DNA of 64,000 nt from Ancylobacter sp. TS-1 (GCF_009223885.1 NZ_CP045144.1:124001-188000); one strand, 5' to 3'. Counted from the first letter of the stretch, positions 1 through 9,865 are shown. Translations and numbers: made by a program. Notes: generated from the letters alone by a model not told the origin.

Positions 1-1830
1 GTGCAGTCCGACTTCTCGGTGCTGAACGTGGTCGAGAACTCGCATTCGGCCAAGCCGCTGCTGTACCGGATCACCGGCACATGGGGGAACCATGAGGGCT
101 CGATGCTGCTCTGGGTTCTGGTGCTGGCCATTTTCGGGGCGCTGGTGGCGCTCTTCGGCTCCAATCTGCCGGAGCGGCTCAAGGCCAATGTGCTCGGCGT
201 GCAGGGCTCGGTGGCGGTCGCCTTCCTGCTGTTCATCCTGCTGACCTCGAACCCCTTCGCCCGGGTGGTGCCGCCGCCGGCCGAGGGCAACGACCTCAAC
301 CCGATCCTTCAGGATATCGGCCTCGCCATCCATCCGCCGCTGCTCTATCTCGGCTATGTCGGCTTCTCCATCACCTTCGCCTTCGCCGTCGCGGCGCTGA
401 TCGAGGGGCGCATCGACGCCGCCTGGGCGCGCTGGGTGCGGCCCTGGGCGCTGGCGGCGTGGGGCTTCCTGACGCTCGGCATCGCGATGGGCTCCTACTG
501 GGCCTATTACGAGCTGGGCTGGGGCGGCTGGTGGTTCTGGGACCCGGTGGAGAACGCCTCGCTGATGCCGTGGTTCGCCGGCACCGCGCTGATCCATTCC
601 GCCGTGGTGATGGAAAAGCGCGACGCGCTGAAGGTGTGGACCGTGCTGCTGGCCATCCTCGCCTTCTCGCTGTCGCTGCTCGGCACCTTCCTCGTGCGCT
701 CGGGCGTGCTGACCTCGGTGCACGCCTTCGCCACCGATCCCTCGCGCGGCGTGTTCATCCTCGGCATCCTGATCTTCTTCATCGGCGGCTCGCTGGCGCT
801 CTACGCGCTGAGGGCGCCGATGCTGCGCCAGGGCGGCCTGTTCGCGCCGGTCTCGCGCGAGGGCGCGCTGGTGCTGAACAACCTGCTGCTGACCGCCGCC
901 GCCGCCGCCGTGCTGGTGGGCACGCTCTACCCGCTGGCGCTGGAAGCCTTCAACGGCGAGAAGATCACCGTCGGCCCGCCCTATTTCAACCTGACGGTCG
1001 GCGCGCTGATGCTCCCCGTCGCCTTCGCCATGCCGTTCGGCCCGCTGCTGGCCTGGAAGCGCGGCGACCTCGCCGGGGCGAGCCAGCGCCTGATGCTGGC
1101 CTTCGGCGCCGCCATCCTCGCCGCCGCCATTGCCGCCTGGGCGCAGGGCGGCGGGCCGCTGCTGGCGCCCTTCGGCATGGGGCTGGCGGCCTTCGTCGTC
1201 ATCGGCGCCGCGGTTGAGATCGTCGAGCGCGCCGGCTTCGGCCGGCTGCCGCTGGCGACCGCCTTCGCCCGGCTGCGCGGCCTGCCGCGTTCGGCCTTCG
1301 GCGGGGCGCTGGCCCATGCGGGCGTGGGCATCTGCTTGTTCGGCATCATCGCCGAGACCAACTGGAACGCCGAGCGCATCACCGGCGTCAAGGTCGGCGG
1401 CAGCTTCGAGGTCGGCGGCTACGAACTCACCCTCGACCGGCTGGAGCCGCGCACCGGGCCGAACTACCGCGATCTGGTCGGGGTGTTCTCGGTGCGGCGC
1501 GGCGGCGCTGAGGTCGGCACCATCGAATCGGCCAAGCGCCTGTTCACCGCCCGCAACATGCCGACCACCGAGGCCGGCATCCGCACCATCGGCTTCAGCC
1601 AGCTCTATGTGAGCGTCGGCGACGAACTGCCCGGCGGGGCGGTGGGCGTGCGCGCCTACTGGAAGCCGCTGGTGACGCTGATCTGGATCGGCGCGCTGGT
1701 GATGGCGCTGGGCGGGGTGCTGTCGCTGAGCGACCGGCGCCTGCGCGTCGGCGCGCCCAAGCCGGCGAAGAAGCCGAAGGCCCGGCCGGAGGAAAAGCCC
1801 GACCCGGCCGCGCCGGTGCCGGCGGAGTGA
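1..1830 (+). CDS. ccmF: Cytochrome c maturation heme lyase subunit CcmF (5' end cut by window edge)
   Basis: Integral membrane subunit that works with CcmH to attach heme to apocytochrome c on the periplasmic side. The reading frame is open from base 1, and its first visible residues (SDFSVLNVVENSHS) normally lie some tens of residues inside CcmF, so the real start is upstream and the GTG at base 1 is an internal Val codon. The tryptophan-rich WWD motif (GWGGWWFWDPVEN) is at visible residues ~176-188, with many hydrophobic segments before and after. The charged, Pro/Lys/Ala-rich C-terminal tail after the last membrane helix is longer than I expect for the family. It belongs to the ccm/cyc operon continued by ccmH at 2267. 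Confidence 0.95.
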   Translation: MQSDFSVLNVVENSHSAKPLLYRITGTWGNHEGSMLLWVLVLAIFGALVALFGSNLPERLKANVLGVQGSVAVAFLLFILLTSNPFARVVPPPAEGNDLNPILQDIGLAIHPPLLYLGYVGFSITFAFAVAALIEGRIDAAWARWVRPWALAAWGFLTLGIAMGSYWAYYELGWGGWWFWDPVENASLMPWFAGTALIHSAVVMEKRDALKVWTVLLAILAFSLSLLGTFLVRSGVLTSVHAFATDPSRGVFILGILIFFIGGSLALYALRAPMLRQGGLFAPVSREGALVLNNLLLTAAAAAVLVGTLYPLALEAFNGEKITVGPPYFNLTVGALMLPVAFAMPFGPLLAWKRGDLAGASQRLMLAFGAAILAAAIAAWAQGGGPLLAPFGMGLAAFVVIGAAVEIVERAGFGRLPLATAFARLRGLPRSAFGGALAHAGVGICLFGIIAETNWNAERITGVKVGGSFEVGGYELTLDRLEPRTGPNYRDLVGVFSVRRGGAEVGTIESAKRLFTARNMPTTEAGIRTIGFSQLYVSVGDELPGGAVGVRAYWKPLVTLIWIGALVMALGGVLSLSDRRLRVGAPKPAKKPKARPEEKPDPAAPVPAE

Positions 1831-1833
1831 GGC

Positions 1834-2082
1834 GTGGCGGATTTTCGCCTCAGTGACCATGCGAAGGTCGCGATGGCCGAACGGGGCATCGAGATGAGCT
1901 GGGTCGAGCGCACGCTGGATGCGCCGGAGCGCGTGGAAGCGGACCCCGGCGACCCGTCCCTCCTGCGGGCCTTCGGGGCGATCCCCGAGCGCGATGGGCG
2001 GATTTTGCGTGTAGTCTACCGGCCGGCCGGCGGCGCGGCGTTCGTCGTCACGGCCTTCTTTGATCGCGGAGCGCGGCGATGA
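1834..2082 (+). CDS. Small DUF4258 family protein
   Basis: 82 residues with a GTG start three bases after the ccmF stop. The pattern of N-terminal SDHA, a central SLLRAFG and a C-terminal VVYRP...FVVTAFF strand pair fits the DUF4258 family, small proteins often encoded beside another small gene and suspected to be toxin-like. The stop overlaps the next start (ATGA), so it is translationally coupled to the DUF2283 gene. It sits inside the cytochrome c maturation operon, where it has no known job. Toxin function is inference only. Confidence 0.75.
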   Translation: MADFRLSDHAKVAMAERGIEMSWVERTLDAPERVEADPGDPSLLRAFGAIPERDGRILRVVYRPAGGAAFVVTAFFDRGARR

Positions 2083-2270
2083 AACTCAAATATGATCCCG
2101 AGGCGAATGCGCTTTATGTCCGCTTCAGCGCGGGCACCGTCGTCGACAGCGAGGAAGTGTCGCCTGGCGTCGTGCTCGATTATGACGCGCAGGGTCATAT
2201 CCTCGCGCTGGAACTGCTGCAGGCGCGCGAGAAGCTGGCGCCTGAAGTCCTGACGGAAGCCGCCGAATGA
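2079..2270 (+). CDS. Small DUF2283 family protein
   Basis: 63 residues. [17 protein letters not shown] followed by [21 protein letters not shown] is the typical DUF2283 pattern. Its ATG overlaps the stop of the DUF4258 gene by four bases, and its own stop overlaps the ccmH start by four bases, so all three are read as one coupled unit. DUF4258 and DUF2283 genes are commonly found as neighbours, which suggests a toxin/antitoxin-like or otherwise interacting pair. The function is unknown. Confidence 0.8.
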   Translation: MKLKYDPEANALYVRFSAGTVVDSEEVSPGVVLDYDAQGHILALELLQAREKLAPEVLTEAAE

Positions 2271-2761
2271 CGCGATTGTTTCGGTCCGTCGGGGCCGCCC
2301 TCCTGCTGGCCCTGCTGCTCGCCGGCCCGGCGGCGGCGGTGCAGCCTGACGAGGTTCTGCCCGATGCGGCGCAGGAGGCGCGTGCGCGCGCCCTCTCCGT
2401 CGAGCTGCGCTGCATGGTCTGCCAGAACCAGTCGATCGACGATTCCAACGCCCCGCTGGCGCGCGACCTGCGCCTGCTGGTGCGCGAGCGCATCGCCGCC
2501 GGCGACAGCGACCGCGAGGTGATGGACTATCTGGTCTCGCGCTATGGCGAGTTCGTGCTGCTGCGCCCGACCTGGCACGGCGCCAATGTCATCCTGTGGC
2601 TGGCGCCCTTCGCGGTGCTGCTGGTCGGCGGGATCGGCCTTTTCGTCGCCTACCGGCGCCGCGCCGCCCCCTCGGAGGCGGTCGTCCCGCTCTCGCCGGA
2701 GGAGGAGGCGCGCCTGCGCGCGGCGCTCGGCGAGGCCGCACCGGACGTTACGAAACTTTAA
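2267..2761 (+). CDS. ccmH: Cytochrome c-type biogenesis protein CcmH (CycL)
   Basis: 164 residues. It acts in the periplasm as the thiol reductant/holder of apocytochrome c for the CcmF heme lyase. It has an N-terminal signal peptide ending near AAA (residues 22-24), the redox motif RCMVCQNQS with Cys49 and Cys52, and one C-terminal membrane helix (~108-128) followed by a cytosolic Arg-rich and acidic tail. Length and order match the short alphaproteobacterial CcmH. The start overlaps the DUF2283 stop (ATGA). degP follows after 92 bases. Confidence 0.95.
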   Translation: MTRLFRSVGAALLLALLLAGPAAAVQPDEVLPDAAQEARARALSVELRCMVCQNQSIDDSNAPLARDLRLLVRERIAAGDSDREVMDYLVSRYGEFVLLRPTWHGANVILWLAPFAVLLVGGIGLFVAYRRRAAPSEAVVPLSPEEEARLRAALGEAAPDVTKL

Positions 2762-2798
2762 CGCCGCCGCCAGCCTGCGTTAAGGCGACGCTCTCTAG

Positions 2799-2848
2799 GT
2801 TCCTCGTCAACGCTCCCTGAGGGGAGAGTGATTTGTCGAACGAGGAAC
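2799..2848 (+). promoter_or_regulatory. Inverted repeat masking the degP ribosome binding site
   Basis: GTTCCTCGT (2799-2807) is perfectly complementary to ACGAGGAAC (2840-2848). The second arm contains the GAGGA ribosome binding site (2842-2846), seven bases before the degP ATG at 2854. A second small stem, CTCCC (2813-2817) with GGGAG (2822-2826), lies inside the loop. In mRNA this could hide the ribosome binding site. Because degP is a stress protease, a temperature- or factor-responsive leader is possible, but that is inference; no promoter was recognised. Confidence 0.4.
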
Positions 2849-2853
2849 GACAC

Positions 2854-4419
2854 ATGCCGCGCAACGCGCTCAACCAGACCCGCACCCCTTCGTCCTCCAC
2901 GCTGCGCCACAGCCGCTCCCGGCTGCTCGCCGGCGTGTTCACGCTGGCGCTGGCCGGCGGCGCCTTCGGCGCGCTGGTGCTTCCCGAGGCCATCACCCCG
3001 GCCGCTGCCCAGCTGACCACCAATCAGGCGGCCGGCACGTTCTCCTTCGCCGACATCGTCGAGAAGGTCTCGCCCGCCGTCGTCAGCGTGAAGGTGAAGA
3101 AGGACCAGGACGAAGTCGCCGCCAATGACGACGAGGGCATGGGCAACCAGAACGTTCCCCCGCAGATCGAGCGCTTCATGCGCCGCTTCGGCTTCGGCGG
3201 CCAGGGTGGCCCCGGCGGCCCCGACATGGGCCCGCGCCGCGGCCCCGGCCATCGCGCCGTCGTCGGCCAGGGTTCCGGCTTCTTCATCTCCGCCGACGGC
3301 TATGTCGTGACCAACAACCACGTGGTCGACGGCGCCTCGGAAGTCGACATCACCACCACGGACGGCAAGACCTTCACCGCCAAGGTGATCGGCACCGATC
3401 CGCGCACCGACGTCGCGCTGCTGAAGGTCGATGGCAAGTCGAACTTCCCGTGGGTGAAGCTGGCCGAGAAGGCCCCGCGCGTCGGCGACTGGGTGGTCGC
3501 GGTCGGCAACCCGTTCGGCCTCGGCGGCACCGTCACGGCGGGCATCGTCTCGGCGCGTGGCCGCGACATCGGCTCGGGCCCGTATGACGACTTCCTCCAG
3601 ATCGACGCTCCGATCAACCGCGGCAATTCGGGCGGCCCGACCTTCGGCCTCGACGGCGAGGTGATCGGCGTCAACACCGCCATCGTCTCCCCCTCGGGCG
3701 GCAATGTCGGCATCGCCTTCGCCATTCCCTCCGAGACCGTCTCCGAGGTGGTCGAGGCGCTGAAGTCCGGCGGCCAGGTGGCGCGCGGCTATGTCGGCGT
3801 GCAGATCCAGCCGGTCAGCGACGAGGTCGCCGAGGCGATGGACCTCAAGGAGACCGACGGCGCGCTGATCGCCCAGGTGCAGCCCGGCACCCCCGGCGAC
3901 AAGGCCGGCCTCAAGCCCGGCGATATCGTGACCGCGATCGACGGCGAGACCATCAAGGACTCCCGCGAGATGTCGCGTGAGATCGCCCGCAAGAAGCCGG
4001 GCGTCACGGTGAAGCTGAGCGTGCTGCGCGACGGCAAGTCGATCACCGTCCCGGTGACGCTCGAGCAGCTGCCGACTGACGTCGCCTCCGTCGACAAGAA
4101 GGGCGGCGACGCCGAGCCGGGCACCCATGGCGTGCCGCGCCTCGGTCTCTCGCTGGCCCCCGCCAAGGGTGTCGCCGGTGCCGGCGACCAGGGCGTGGTG
4201 ATCACCGAGGTCGACCCGAACGGCCCGGGCGCCGAGCGCGGCCTGAAGGCGGGCGACGTCATCCTCGATGTGGCCGGCAAGCCGGTCATGACCCCGGCCG
4301 ACGTGCGCGATGGCCTCGCCACCGCCAAGAAGGACAACCGCAAGGCCGTCCTGATGCGCGTCAAGTCCGAGCAGGGCACCCGCTTCGTCGCCATCTCCCT
4401 CGGCGAGCAGCGCGGCTGA
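2854..4419 (+). CDS. degP: Periplasmic serine protease/chaperone DegP (HtrA, Do family)
   Basis: 521 residues; degrades or refolds misfolded envelope proteins. It has an N-terminal signal/anchor segment (~24-45), a trypsin-like domain with the triad His156 (NNHVV), Asp186 (RTDVALLKV) and Ser259 (RGNSGGPTF), a Gly-rich LA-loop region (~95-135), then two PDZ domains (~300-400 and ~425-512). The ATG at 2854 has GAGGA seven bases upstream and is preferred; an in-frame TTG at 2833 would add seven residues. It follows ccmH as in related rhizobial genomes and is closed by a strong terminator at 4477. Confidence 0.95.
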   Translation: MPRNALNQTRTPSSSTLRHSRSRLLAGVFTLALAGGAFGALVLPEAITPAAAQLTTNQAAGTFSFADIVEKVSPAVVSVKVKKDQDEVAANDDEGMGNQNVPPQIERFMRRFGFGGQGGPGGPDMGPRRGPGHRAVVGQGSGFFISADGYVVTNNHVVDGASEVDITTTDGKTFTAKVIGTDPRTDVALLKVDGKSNFPWVKLAEKAPRVGDWVVAVGNPFGLGGTVTAGIVSARGRDIGSGPYDDFLQIDAPINRGNSGGPTFGLDGEVIGVNTAIVSPSGGNVGIAFAIPSETVSEVVEALKSGGQVARGYVGVQIQPVSDEVAEAMDLKETDGALIAQVQPGTPGDKAGLKPGDIVTAIDGETIKDSREMSREIARKKPGVTVKLSVLRDGKSITVPVTLEQLPTDVASVDKKGGDAEPGTHGVPRLGLSLAPAKGVAGAGDQGVVITEVDPNGPGAERGLKAGDVILDVAGKPVMTPADVRDGLATAKKDNRKAVLMRVKSEQGTRFVAISLGEQRG

Positions 4420-4476
4420 TCTGAGAGTTCCGGCTGCGGCTCGTTCCGTCGCCCCTTGGGCCGCGGCCGGTTCGGT

Positions 4477-4516
4477 GGCGCGGGGAGTCCGAAAGGGCTT
4501 CCCGCGCCTTCTTTTT
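4477..4516 (+). terminator. Rho-independent terminator after degP
   Basis: An 11-base stem, GGCGCGGGGAG (4477-4487) with CTTCCCGCGCC (4498-4508) including one G-U pair, a ten-base loop, then TTCTTTTT (4509-4516). It separates degP from the two-component genes. Confidence 0.85.
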
Positions 4517-4571
4517 AGCGGGTGCGCGGACGCACTGTCCGTGAGGCACCGAGATAGGCGCGAGGCTCGAA

Positions 4572-5393
4572 ATGACGTACATGGAGACGAATTCGAATCC
4601 CACCGCCGCCCCCGATTCCGCGTCGCGGCACGACGGCCGGGTCTTTGACGGCCCCGTCATCGACCTCGCGGATGTCCGGCGGGCCAAACGCGAGTCCGAC
4701 CAAGAGTCCCCCATGCGCCTGCTGATCGTCGAGGACGACCGTGATGCCGCCGAGTATCTGCGCAAGGCGTTTCGCGAGGCGGGCCACGTCGCCGACGTGG
4801 CGTCGGACGGCGAGGCGGGCCTCGCCCATGCGCTCGACGGCGGTTACGACGTGCTGGTGGTCGACCGCATGCTGCCCCGCCGCGACGGCCTGTCGCTGAT
4901 CACCGAGCTGCGCGGGCGCGGCGACAAGACGCCGGCGCTCATCCTCTCGGCGCTCGGCCAGGTCGACGACCGCGTGACCGGCCTGCGCGCCGGCGGCGAC
5001 GATTATGTGCCCAAGCCCTATGCCTTTTCCGAGCTGCTGGCCCGCGTCGAGGCGCTGGCGCGGCGCGGCGGCCCGCAGGCGACCGACACCGTGTACCGCG
5101 TCGCCGACCTCGAACTCGACCGGCTGGCGCATCGCTGCACCCGCGGAGGCCAAGAGATCGTGCTGCAGCCGCGCGAGTTCCGGCTGCTCGAATTTCTCAT
5201 GCGCCACGCCGGGCAGGTGGTGACGCGCACCATGCTGCTGGAGAATGTGTGGGACTACCATTTCGATCCGCAGACCAACGTCATCGACGTGCATGTCTCG
5301 CGGCTGCGCTCCAAGATCGACAAGGGCTTCGATCCGCCGCTGCTCCATACGGTGCGCGGCGCGGGATACATCGTCCGTGACGGCGCTCGGTAA
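4572..5393 (+). CDS. OmpR-family response regulator
   Basis: 273 residues. The receiver domain begins at residue 48 (MRLLIVEDD) with acidic pocket Asp55/Asp56, phospho-acceptor Asp98 (VVDRMLP) and the conserved KPY lysine. A winged-helix DNA-binding domain follows (~175-270, ending in TVRGAGYIV). The first 47 residues are an extra polar extension with no domain I recognise. Starting at the internal ATG 4713 would give a normal 226-residue regulator with Asp51, but 4572 has the better ribosome site (GAGG, six bases). It is partner of the kinase that overlaps its 3' end. The target genes are not evident. Confidence 0.92.
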   Translation: MTYMETNSNPTAAPDSASRHDGRVFDGPVIDLADVRRAKRESDQESPMRLLIVEDDRDAAEYLRKAFREAGHVADVASDGEAGLAHALDGGYDVLVVDRMLPRRDGLSLITELRGRGDKTPALILSALGQVDDRVTGLRAGGDDYVPKPYAFSELLARVEALARRGGPQATDTVYRVADLELDRLAHRCTRGGQEIVLQPREFRLLEFLMRHAGQVVTRTMLLENVWDYHFDPQTNVIDVHVSRLRSKIDKGFDPPLLHTVRGAGYIVRDGAR

Positions 5394-6786
5394 GCTCATC
5401 CGCACCACCGCGTTCAAGCTGATCGCGGCCTATCTGTTCGTCTTCGCGATCTTCGCCGGCTCGGTCATCGCCTATCTGGGCTGGCACACGCAGCGGCTGG
5501 TGACGCGGCAGGCGGTGGAGGCGATCGAGGCGGATTCGCGCTACATCGAGGCGCAGTTCGAGCGCGGCGGCATCGCGCGCGTGGTGCAGGTGGTCAACCG
5601 CCGCGCCCGCGCGCCCGATGCCGGGCTGCTGCTCGTCACCAGCTTCAGCGGCGACCCGCTGGCCGGCAATGTGCTGAACCTGCCGCTGAGCTTTCTCGAC
5701 AAGCAGGGCTGGCGGGAGATCGACTATCTGCGCTCGGAGGAAGCCGCCGCCGCGCCGAGCCGGGCGCTGGTGCACGTCATCCTGCTGCCGGGCGAGTTCC
5801 GCGTGCTGGTGGGCCGTGACATCGTGGAGCGCGAGGAACTGCGCCAGATCATCATCGGCCCGGCCGTCTGGGGTCTGGCGCTGCTCGTGGTGCTGGGCGT
5901 GGCCGGCGGCCTGTTCGTGACGCGGCGCGTGCTCAAGCGCATCGACCAGATGACGGCGATTTCCGACGGCATCATGGCCGGCGACCTGTCCGGCCGGCTG
6001 TCCGTGGCCAATACCGGCGACGAGTTCGACCGCCTCGCGCTCAGCCTCAACGCCATGCTGGACCGCATCGAGGCGCTGATGGCGGGGCTGAAGGAAGTTT
6101 CCGACAACATCGCCCACGACCTCAAGACGCCGCTGACCCGCCTGCGCAACCGGGCCGAGGACGCGCTGCGCACCGCCGGCAGCGAGCCGGAATGGCGGCT
6201 GGCGACCGAGCAGACCATCGAGGAATCCGACGGTCTCATCCGCACCTTCGACGCCCTGCTGATGATCGCCCGCGCCGAGGCGGGGCAGGCGCGCGCCTCG
6301 ATGGTGCGCTTCGACCTCGCCGACACGGTGGCCAGCGTCGCCGAACTCTACGAGCCGGTGGCCGACGAGAGCGGGCTCGACATCGTGGTCGACGCGCCCG
6401 GGCCGCTGCCGGTGCATGGCGTGCGCGAGCTGGTGGCGCAGGCGCTCTCCAACATGATGGACAACGCCATCAAGTACAGCGCCCCGGAAGTGCCCGGCGA
6501 GCGGCGCGAGGTGACGCTCGCCGCCCGGCGCGAGGGCGACCGGGTGCGCCTCGTCGTCGCCGACCGCGGCCCCGGCATCGATGCGGCGGACCGTCCGCGC
6601 GTGCTGGAGCGTTTCGTGCGGCTGGAGGCGAGCCGGACACGGCCGGGCTTCGGGCTCGGCCTGTCGCTGGTGGCGGCGGTGGTGCGGCTGCATGGCGGCA
6701 CACTGTCGCTGGAAGGCAACGATCCGGGCCTGAAGATCGTTGTCGACCTGCCGCTCGACCTCTCCGAGGCCGAGCGGGCAGGCTGA
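5377..6786 (+). CDS. Two-component sensor histidine kinase
   Basis: 469 residues from a GTG that overlaps the regulator's 3' end by 17 bases. It has an N-terminal membrane helix (~8-30), a periplasmic sensor region (~30-160), a second helix (~165-185), a HAMP linker, a HisKA domain with phospho-acceptor His247 (IAHDLKTPLTRLR), and an ATPase domain with N box NMMDNAIKY, G1 DRGPGID and G2 FGLGLSL. The long upstream in-frame extension lies inside the regulator gene and is rejected. The sensed signal is unknown; the place between degP and glnE hints at envelope stress, which is inference from context. Confidence 0.92.
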   Translation: MTALGKLIRTTAFKLIAAYLFVFAIFAGSVIAYLGWHTQRLVTRQAVEAIEADSRYIEAQFERGGIARVVQVVNRRARAPDAGLLLVTSFSGDPLAGNVLNLPLSFLDKQGWREIDYLRSEEAAAAPSRALVHVILLPGEFRVLVGRDIVEREELRQIIIGPAVWGLALLVVLGVAGGLFVTRRVLKRIDQMTAISDGIMAGDLSGRLSVANTGDEFDRLALSLNAMLDRIEALMAGLKEVSDNIAHDLKTPLTRLRNRAEDALRTAGSEPEWRLATEQTIEESDGLIRTFDALLMIARAEAGQARASMVRFDLADTVASVAELYEPVADESGLDIVVDAPGPLPVHGVRELVAQALSNMMDNAIKYSAPEVPGERREVTLAARREGDRVRLVVADRGPGIDAADRPRVLERFVRLEASRTRPGFGLGLSLVAAVVRLHGGTLSLEGNDPGLKIVVDLPLDLSEAERAG

Positions 6787-6856
6787 GCGCGCGCCCCTCA
6801 GCTTTCGGCAACCAGATTGGCGTAAGGATAGCCGCAGCGGGGGAGGCGGCGCACGG

Positions 6857-9800
6857 ATGGCGGCACGGCGCGTTTCGAAGACGGCGGACGACGAGGCGAA
6901 CGGTCCTGCGAAGGGCCCCGGGAACGGCCTTGCGGCGCGGCTGCGCCGGGAGCCGGGCTTTGCCGTGCCCTCGCGCCTTTCCGCCGCGCTGAGGGACGCG
7001 CTCGCCGATGCGCCGCCACAGGTGCGCGCGCGCCTCGACGCGCAGATGGCCGCGTATCCGCAGGCGCGGGCGGTGCTGGCCGGCGTCGCCGCCCATTCGC
7101 CCTTCCTCACCGAACTCATCCGCGTCGATCCCGCCCGGCTGGCCCGCCTGCTGGAGAGCGATCCCGTCGAGGCGCTGGCCGCCGCCCGCGCCGCCATGGC
7201 GGCGGAGGTGATGGCGAGCGACGACGAGGCGCTGGCGATGGCGGCGCTGCGCCGGCTGCGCGCCGAGACCGCGCTCGCCGTGGCGCTGGCCGACATTGGC
7301 GGCGTGTTCGACCTTGCCGCCGTGACCGCCGAACTGACCGCGACGGCCGATGCCTGCATCGCGCAGGCGGTCGACTTCCTCGTCCGCGAGGCGGTTGCGG
7401 CCCGCAAGCTGAAGAAGGCCGCCGCCACCGGGCTTGGCTATACCGTGCTCGCCATGGGCAAGCACGGCGCGCGTGAGCTGAACTATTCGAGCGATGTCGA
7501 CCTGATCGTGCTCTACGACCCCGACGCAGCCCCGCTCGGCAAGGATGTCGAGGCCGGCCCGTTCTTCGTGCGGCTGACGCAGCGTCTGGTGAAGCTGATC
7601 CAGGAGCGCACGGGCGAGGGCTATGTCGCCCGCGTCGACCTGCGGCTGCGCCCCGACCCCGCCTCCACCCCCGCCGCGCTCTCGGTGGACGCCGCGCTCG
7701 ACTATTACGAGCGCGAAGGCGCCACCTGGGAGCGCGCCGCCTATATCAAGGCGCGGCCCATCGCCGGCGACCTCGAACTGGGGCAGGGCTTCCTCAAGCA
7801 CATGATGCCCTTCGTCTGGCGGCGCGCGCTCGACTATGCGGCGGTGGCCGATGTCCACGCGATGAAGCAGGACATCCACGCCTTTCGCGGCCACGGGGCC
7901 ATCGCGGTCGAGGGGCACAATGTGAAGCTCGGGCGCGGCGGCATCCGCGAGATCGAGTTCTTCGTGCAGACCCAGCAGCTCATCGCCGGCGGCCGCGACC
8001 CGCGCCTGCGCACCCCGCGCACGCTGGAGGCGCTTGGCGTGCTGGCGCAGGCGGGCTGGATCGGCGAGGCCGCGCGCACCGAACTCGACGAGGCCTATCA
8101 TTATCTGCGCCGTGTCGAGCACCGGCTGCAGATGGTCGCCGATGCGCAGACCCACACTTTACCCGAGAGCGCCGAGACGCTTGCCGGCTTCGCCCGCTTC
8201 ATGGGCTATGAGGACCGCGAGAGCTTCGCCGCCGCGCTGACCGAGCGGCTCACCCGCGTGCAGGACCATTATTCCCGCCTCTTCGAGGATGCCCGCCCGC
8301 GCGCGGCGGTGGAGGGGGCGCTCAACTTCCCGCGCGGCAAGGACGACCGCGAGACGCTGGCGACGCTGCACCGGCTCGGCTATGCCGACCCCAAGGCGGC
8401 GAGCGCGACGGTGCGGGCCTGGCTGGCCGGCGAGCCGCGCGCCCTGCGCCCGCCCGGCGTGCGCGAGGAAATGGAAGCCGTCGTGCCGCTGCTGGTCGAC
8501 GCGCTGGCGCGCGGGGGCGCCCCCGATGCCGGCCTCAACGCCGCCGACCGCTTCTTCCGCGCCCTGCCGAGCGCGCTGCGCCTGCTGCCGGCGCTGCGGC
8601 TCAACCCGGATCTGGTGCGCCTGCTGGCCACCATTCTCGGCACCGCCCCGCGCCTCGGCGAGATGCTGGCGCACCGGCCGACACTGATCGACGCGCTGCT
8701 CGACCCGGCCTTCTTCGGCAAGCTGCCGGACGAGCCGGAACTCGCCGCGCGCCTCGCCGCCGATCTCGCCCTGGCCGAGGACGAGGAGGACCTGCTCGAC
8801 CGCGCACGGCGCTTCGGGCAGGAACAGCATGTGCTGATCGGCGTGCGCATCCTCTCCGGCACGCTGCCGGCGGCGCGCGCCGGGGAAGCCTTCGCGCGGC
8901 TCGCCGATGTGATCATCCGCGCGCTCGGCGCGGCGGTGACGGCCCGCTTCCGCGAGGCGCACGGCACCGTTCCCGGCGCCGAGGTGGCGGTGCTGGCCAT
9001 GGGCAAGCTCGGCGGGCGGGAGATGACCGCCGGGTCCGACCTCGATCTGATCGTGCTCTACGATTTCGACGCCGAGCACCCCGAGAGCGACGGCCCGCGC
9101 CCGCTCTACGGCGCGCAGTATTTCGCCCGCCTGACCCAGCGCCTGGTCAGCGCGCTGACCACGCCGACCAATGCCGGCCAGCTCTACGAGGTCGATCTGC
9201 GCCTGCGTCCCTCCGGGCGCGCCGGCCCGGTGGCGACCAGCCTGCCGCGCTTCGAGACCTATCAGGTCGAGGAAGCCTGGACCTGGGAGCACATGGCGCT
9301 GACCCGGGCCCGCGTGGTCACGGCCTCGCCCGCCTTTCGCGGCCGGGTGGAAGACGCCATCGCCAAGGTGCTGCGCCGGGCGCGGGAGCCGCACCGTCTG
9401 GCCGCCGATATCGTCGACATGCGCGGCGCCATCGCCGACGAGAAGGGCGACGACGACCCGTGGGATCTCAAATATGCGCGCGGCGGGCTGATCGACATCG
9501 AGTTCATCGCCCAATACCTCGTGCTCGCCCATGCCCGGCAGGAGCCGCGCATCGTCGACACCTCGACGCTGAAGGTGATCGGGCACGCGGCGCAGGCCGG
9601 GCTGATCGACGTGCTGGACGGCCATCTGCTCGGCGATGCCTGCCGGTTGATGCATGACCTGACGCAGGTGTTGCGCCTCGCGCTGTCCGGCCCGTTCAAG
9701 CCGGCCGAATCCAGCCCGGCGCTGCGCCGTCTGCTGGCGCGGGCGGGCGCGATGCCGGATTTCTCGACGCTGGAAGCGCATCTGTTCGAGACGCAGAGCC

Positions 9801-9865
9801 AGGTCCGCGCCGCCTTCGAGCGGCTGCTCGCCGCCGAGCCCAAGCGCCGGCGCAGGCGGGCTTAG
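6857..9865 (+). CDS. glnE: Bifunctional glutamine synthetase adenylyltransferase/adenylyl-removing enzyme
   Basis: 1002 residues; attaches and removes AMP on glutamine synthetase in response to PII, setting nitrogen assimilation. Two nucleotidyltransferase domains are visible: the N-terminal adenylyl-removing domain with [11 protein letters not shown] (~residue 210) and the C-terminal adenylylating domain with [11 protein letters not shown] (~residue 725), each followed by a helical RLRPD/RLRPS region. Length matches the family. The ATG at 6857 follows GGGAGG by ten bases. It ends on TAG overlapping by four bases the stop of the convergent FAD oxidoreductase gene. Confidence 0.95.
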   Translation: MAARRVSKTADDEANGPAKGPGNGLAARLRREPGFAVPSRLSAALRDALADAPPQVRARLDAQMAAYPQARAVLAGVAAHSPFLTELIRVDPARLARLLESDPVEALAAARAAMAAEVMASDDEALAMAALRRLRAETALAVALADIGGVFDLAAVTAELTATADACIAQAVDFLVREAVAARKLKKAAATGLGYTVLAMGKHGARELNYSSDVDLIVLYDPDAAPLGKDVEAGPFFVRLTQRLVKLIQERTGEGYVARVDLRLRPDPASTPAALSVDAALDYYEREGATWERAAYIKARPIAGDLELGQGFLKHMMPFVWRRALDYAAVADVHAMKQDIHAFRGHGAIAVEGHNVKLGRGGIREIEFFVQTQQLIAGGRDPRLRTPRTLEALGVLAQAGWIGEAARTELDEAYHYLRRVEHRLQMVADAQTHTLPESAETLAGFARFMGYEDRESFAAALTERLTRVQDHYSRLFEDARPRAAVEGALNFPRGKDDRETLATLHRLGYADPKAASATVRAWLAGEPRALRPPGVREEMEAVVPLLVDALARGGAPDAGLNAADRFFRALPSALRLLPALRLNPDLVRLLATILGTAPRLGEMLAHRPTLIDALLDPAFFGKLPDEPELAARLAADLALAEDEEDLLDRARRFGQEQHVLIGVRILSGTLPAARAGEAFARLADVIIRALGAAVTARFREAHGTVPGAEVAVLAMGKLGGREMTAGSDLDLIVLYDFDAEHPESDGPRPLYGAQYFARLTQRLVSALTTPTNAGQLYEVDLRLRPSGRAGPVATSLPRFETYQVEEAWTWEHMALTRARVVTASPAFRGRVEDAIAKVLRRAREPHRLAADIVDMRGAIADEKGDDDPWDLKYARGGLIDIEFIAQYLVLAHARQEPRIVDTSTLKVIGHAAQAGLIDVLDGHLLGDACRLMHDLTQVLRLALSGPFKPAESSPALRRLLARAGAMPDFSTLEAHLFETQSQVRAAFERLLAAEPKRRRRRA

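Noticed and set aside
2833..2853. TTG start for degP
   Set aside because: GGGGAG lies upstream, but the ATG at 2854 has GAGGA at the right distance and the extra seven residues are not needed for the signal segment.
2758..4128. 456-residue minus-strand open frame
   Set aside because: Antisense to degP with repetitive Gly/Ala/Asp composition.
5245..5376. 44-residue N-terminal extension of the histidine kinase
   Set aside because: It lies wholly inside the regulator gene in another frame, and is Arg/Ser-rich with no membrane signal.
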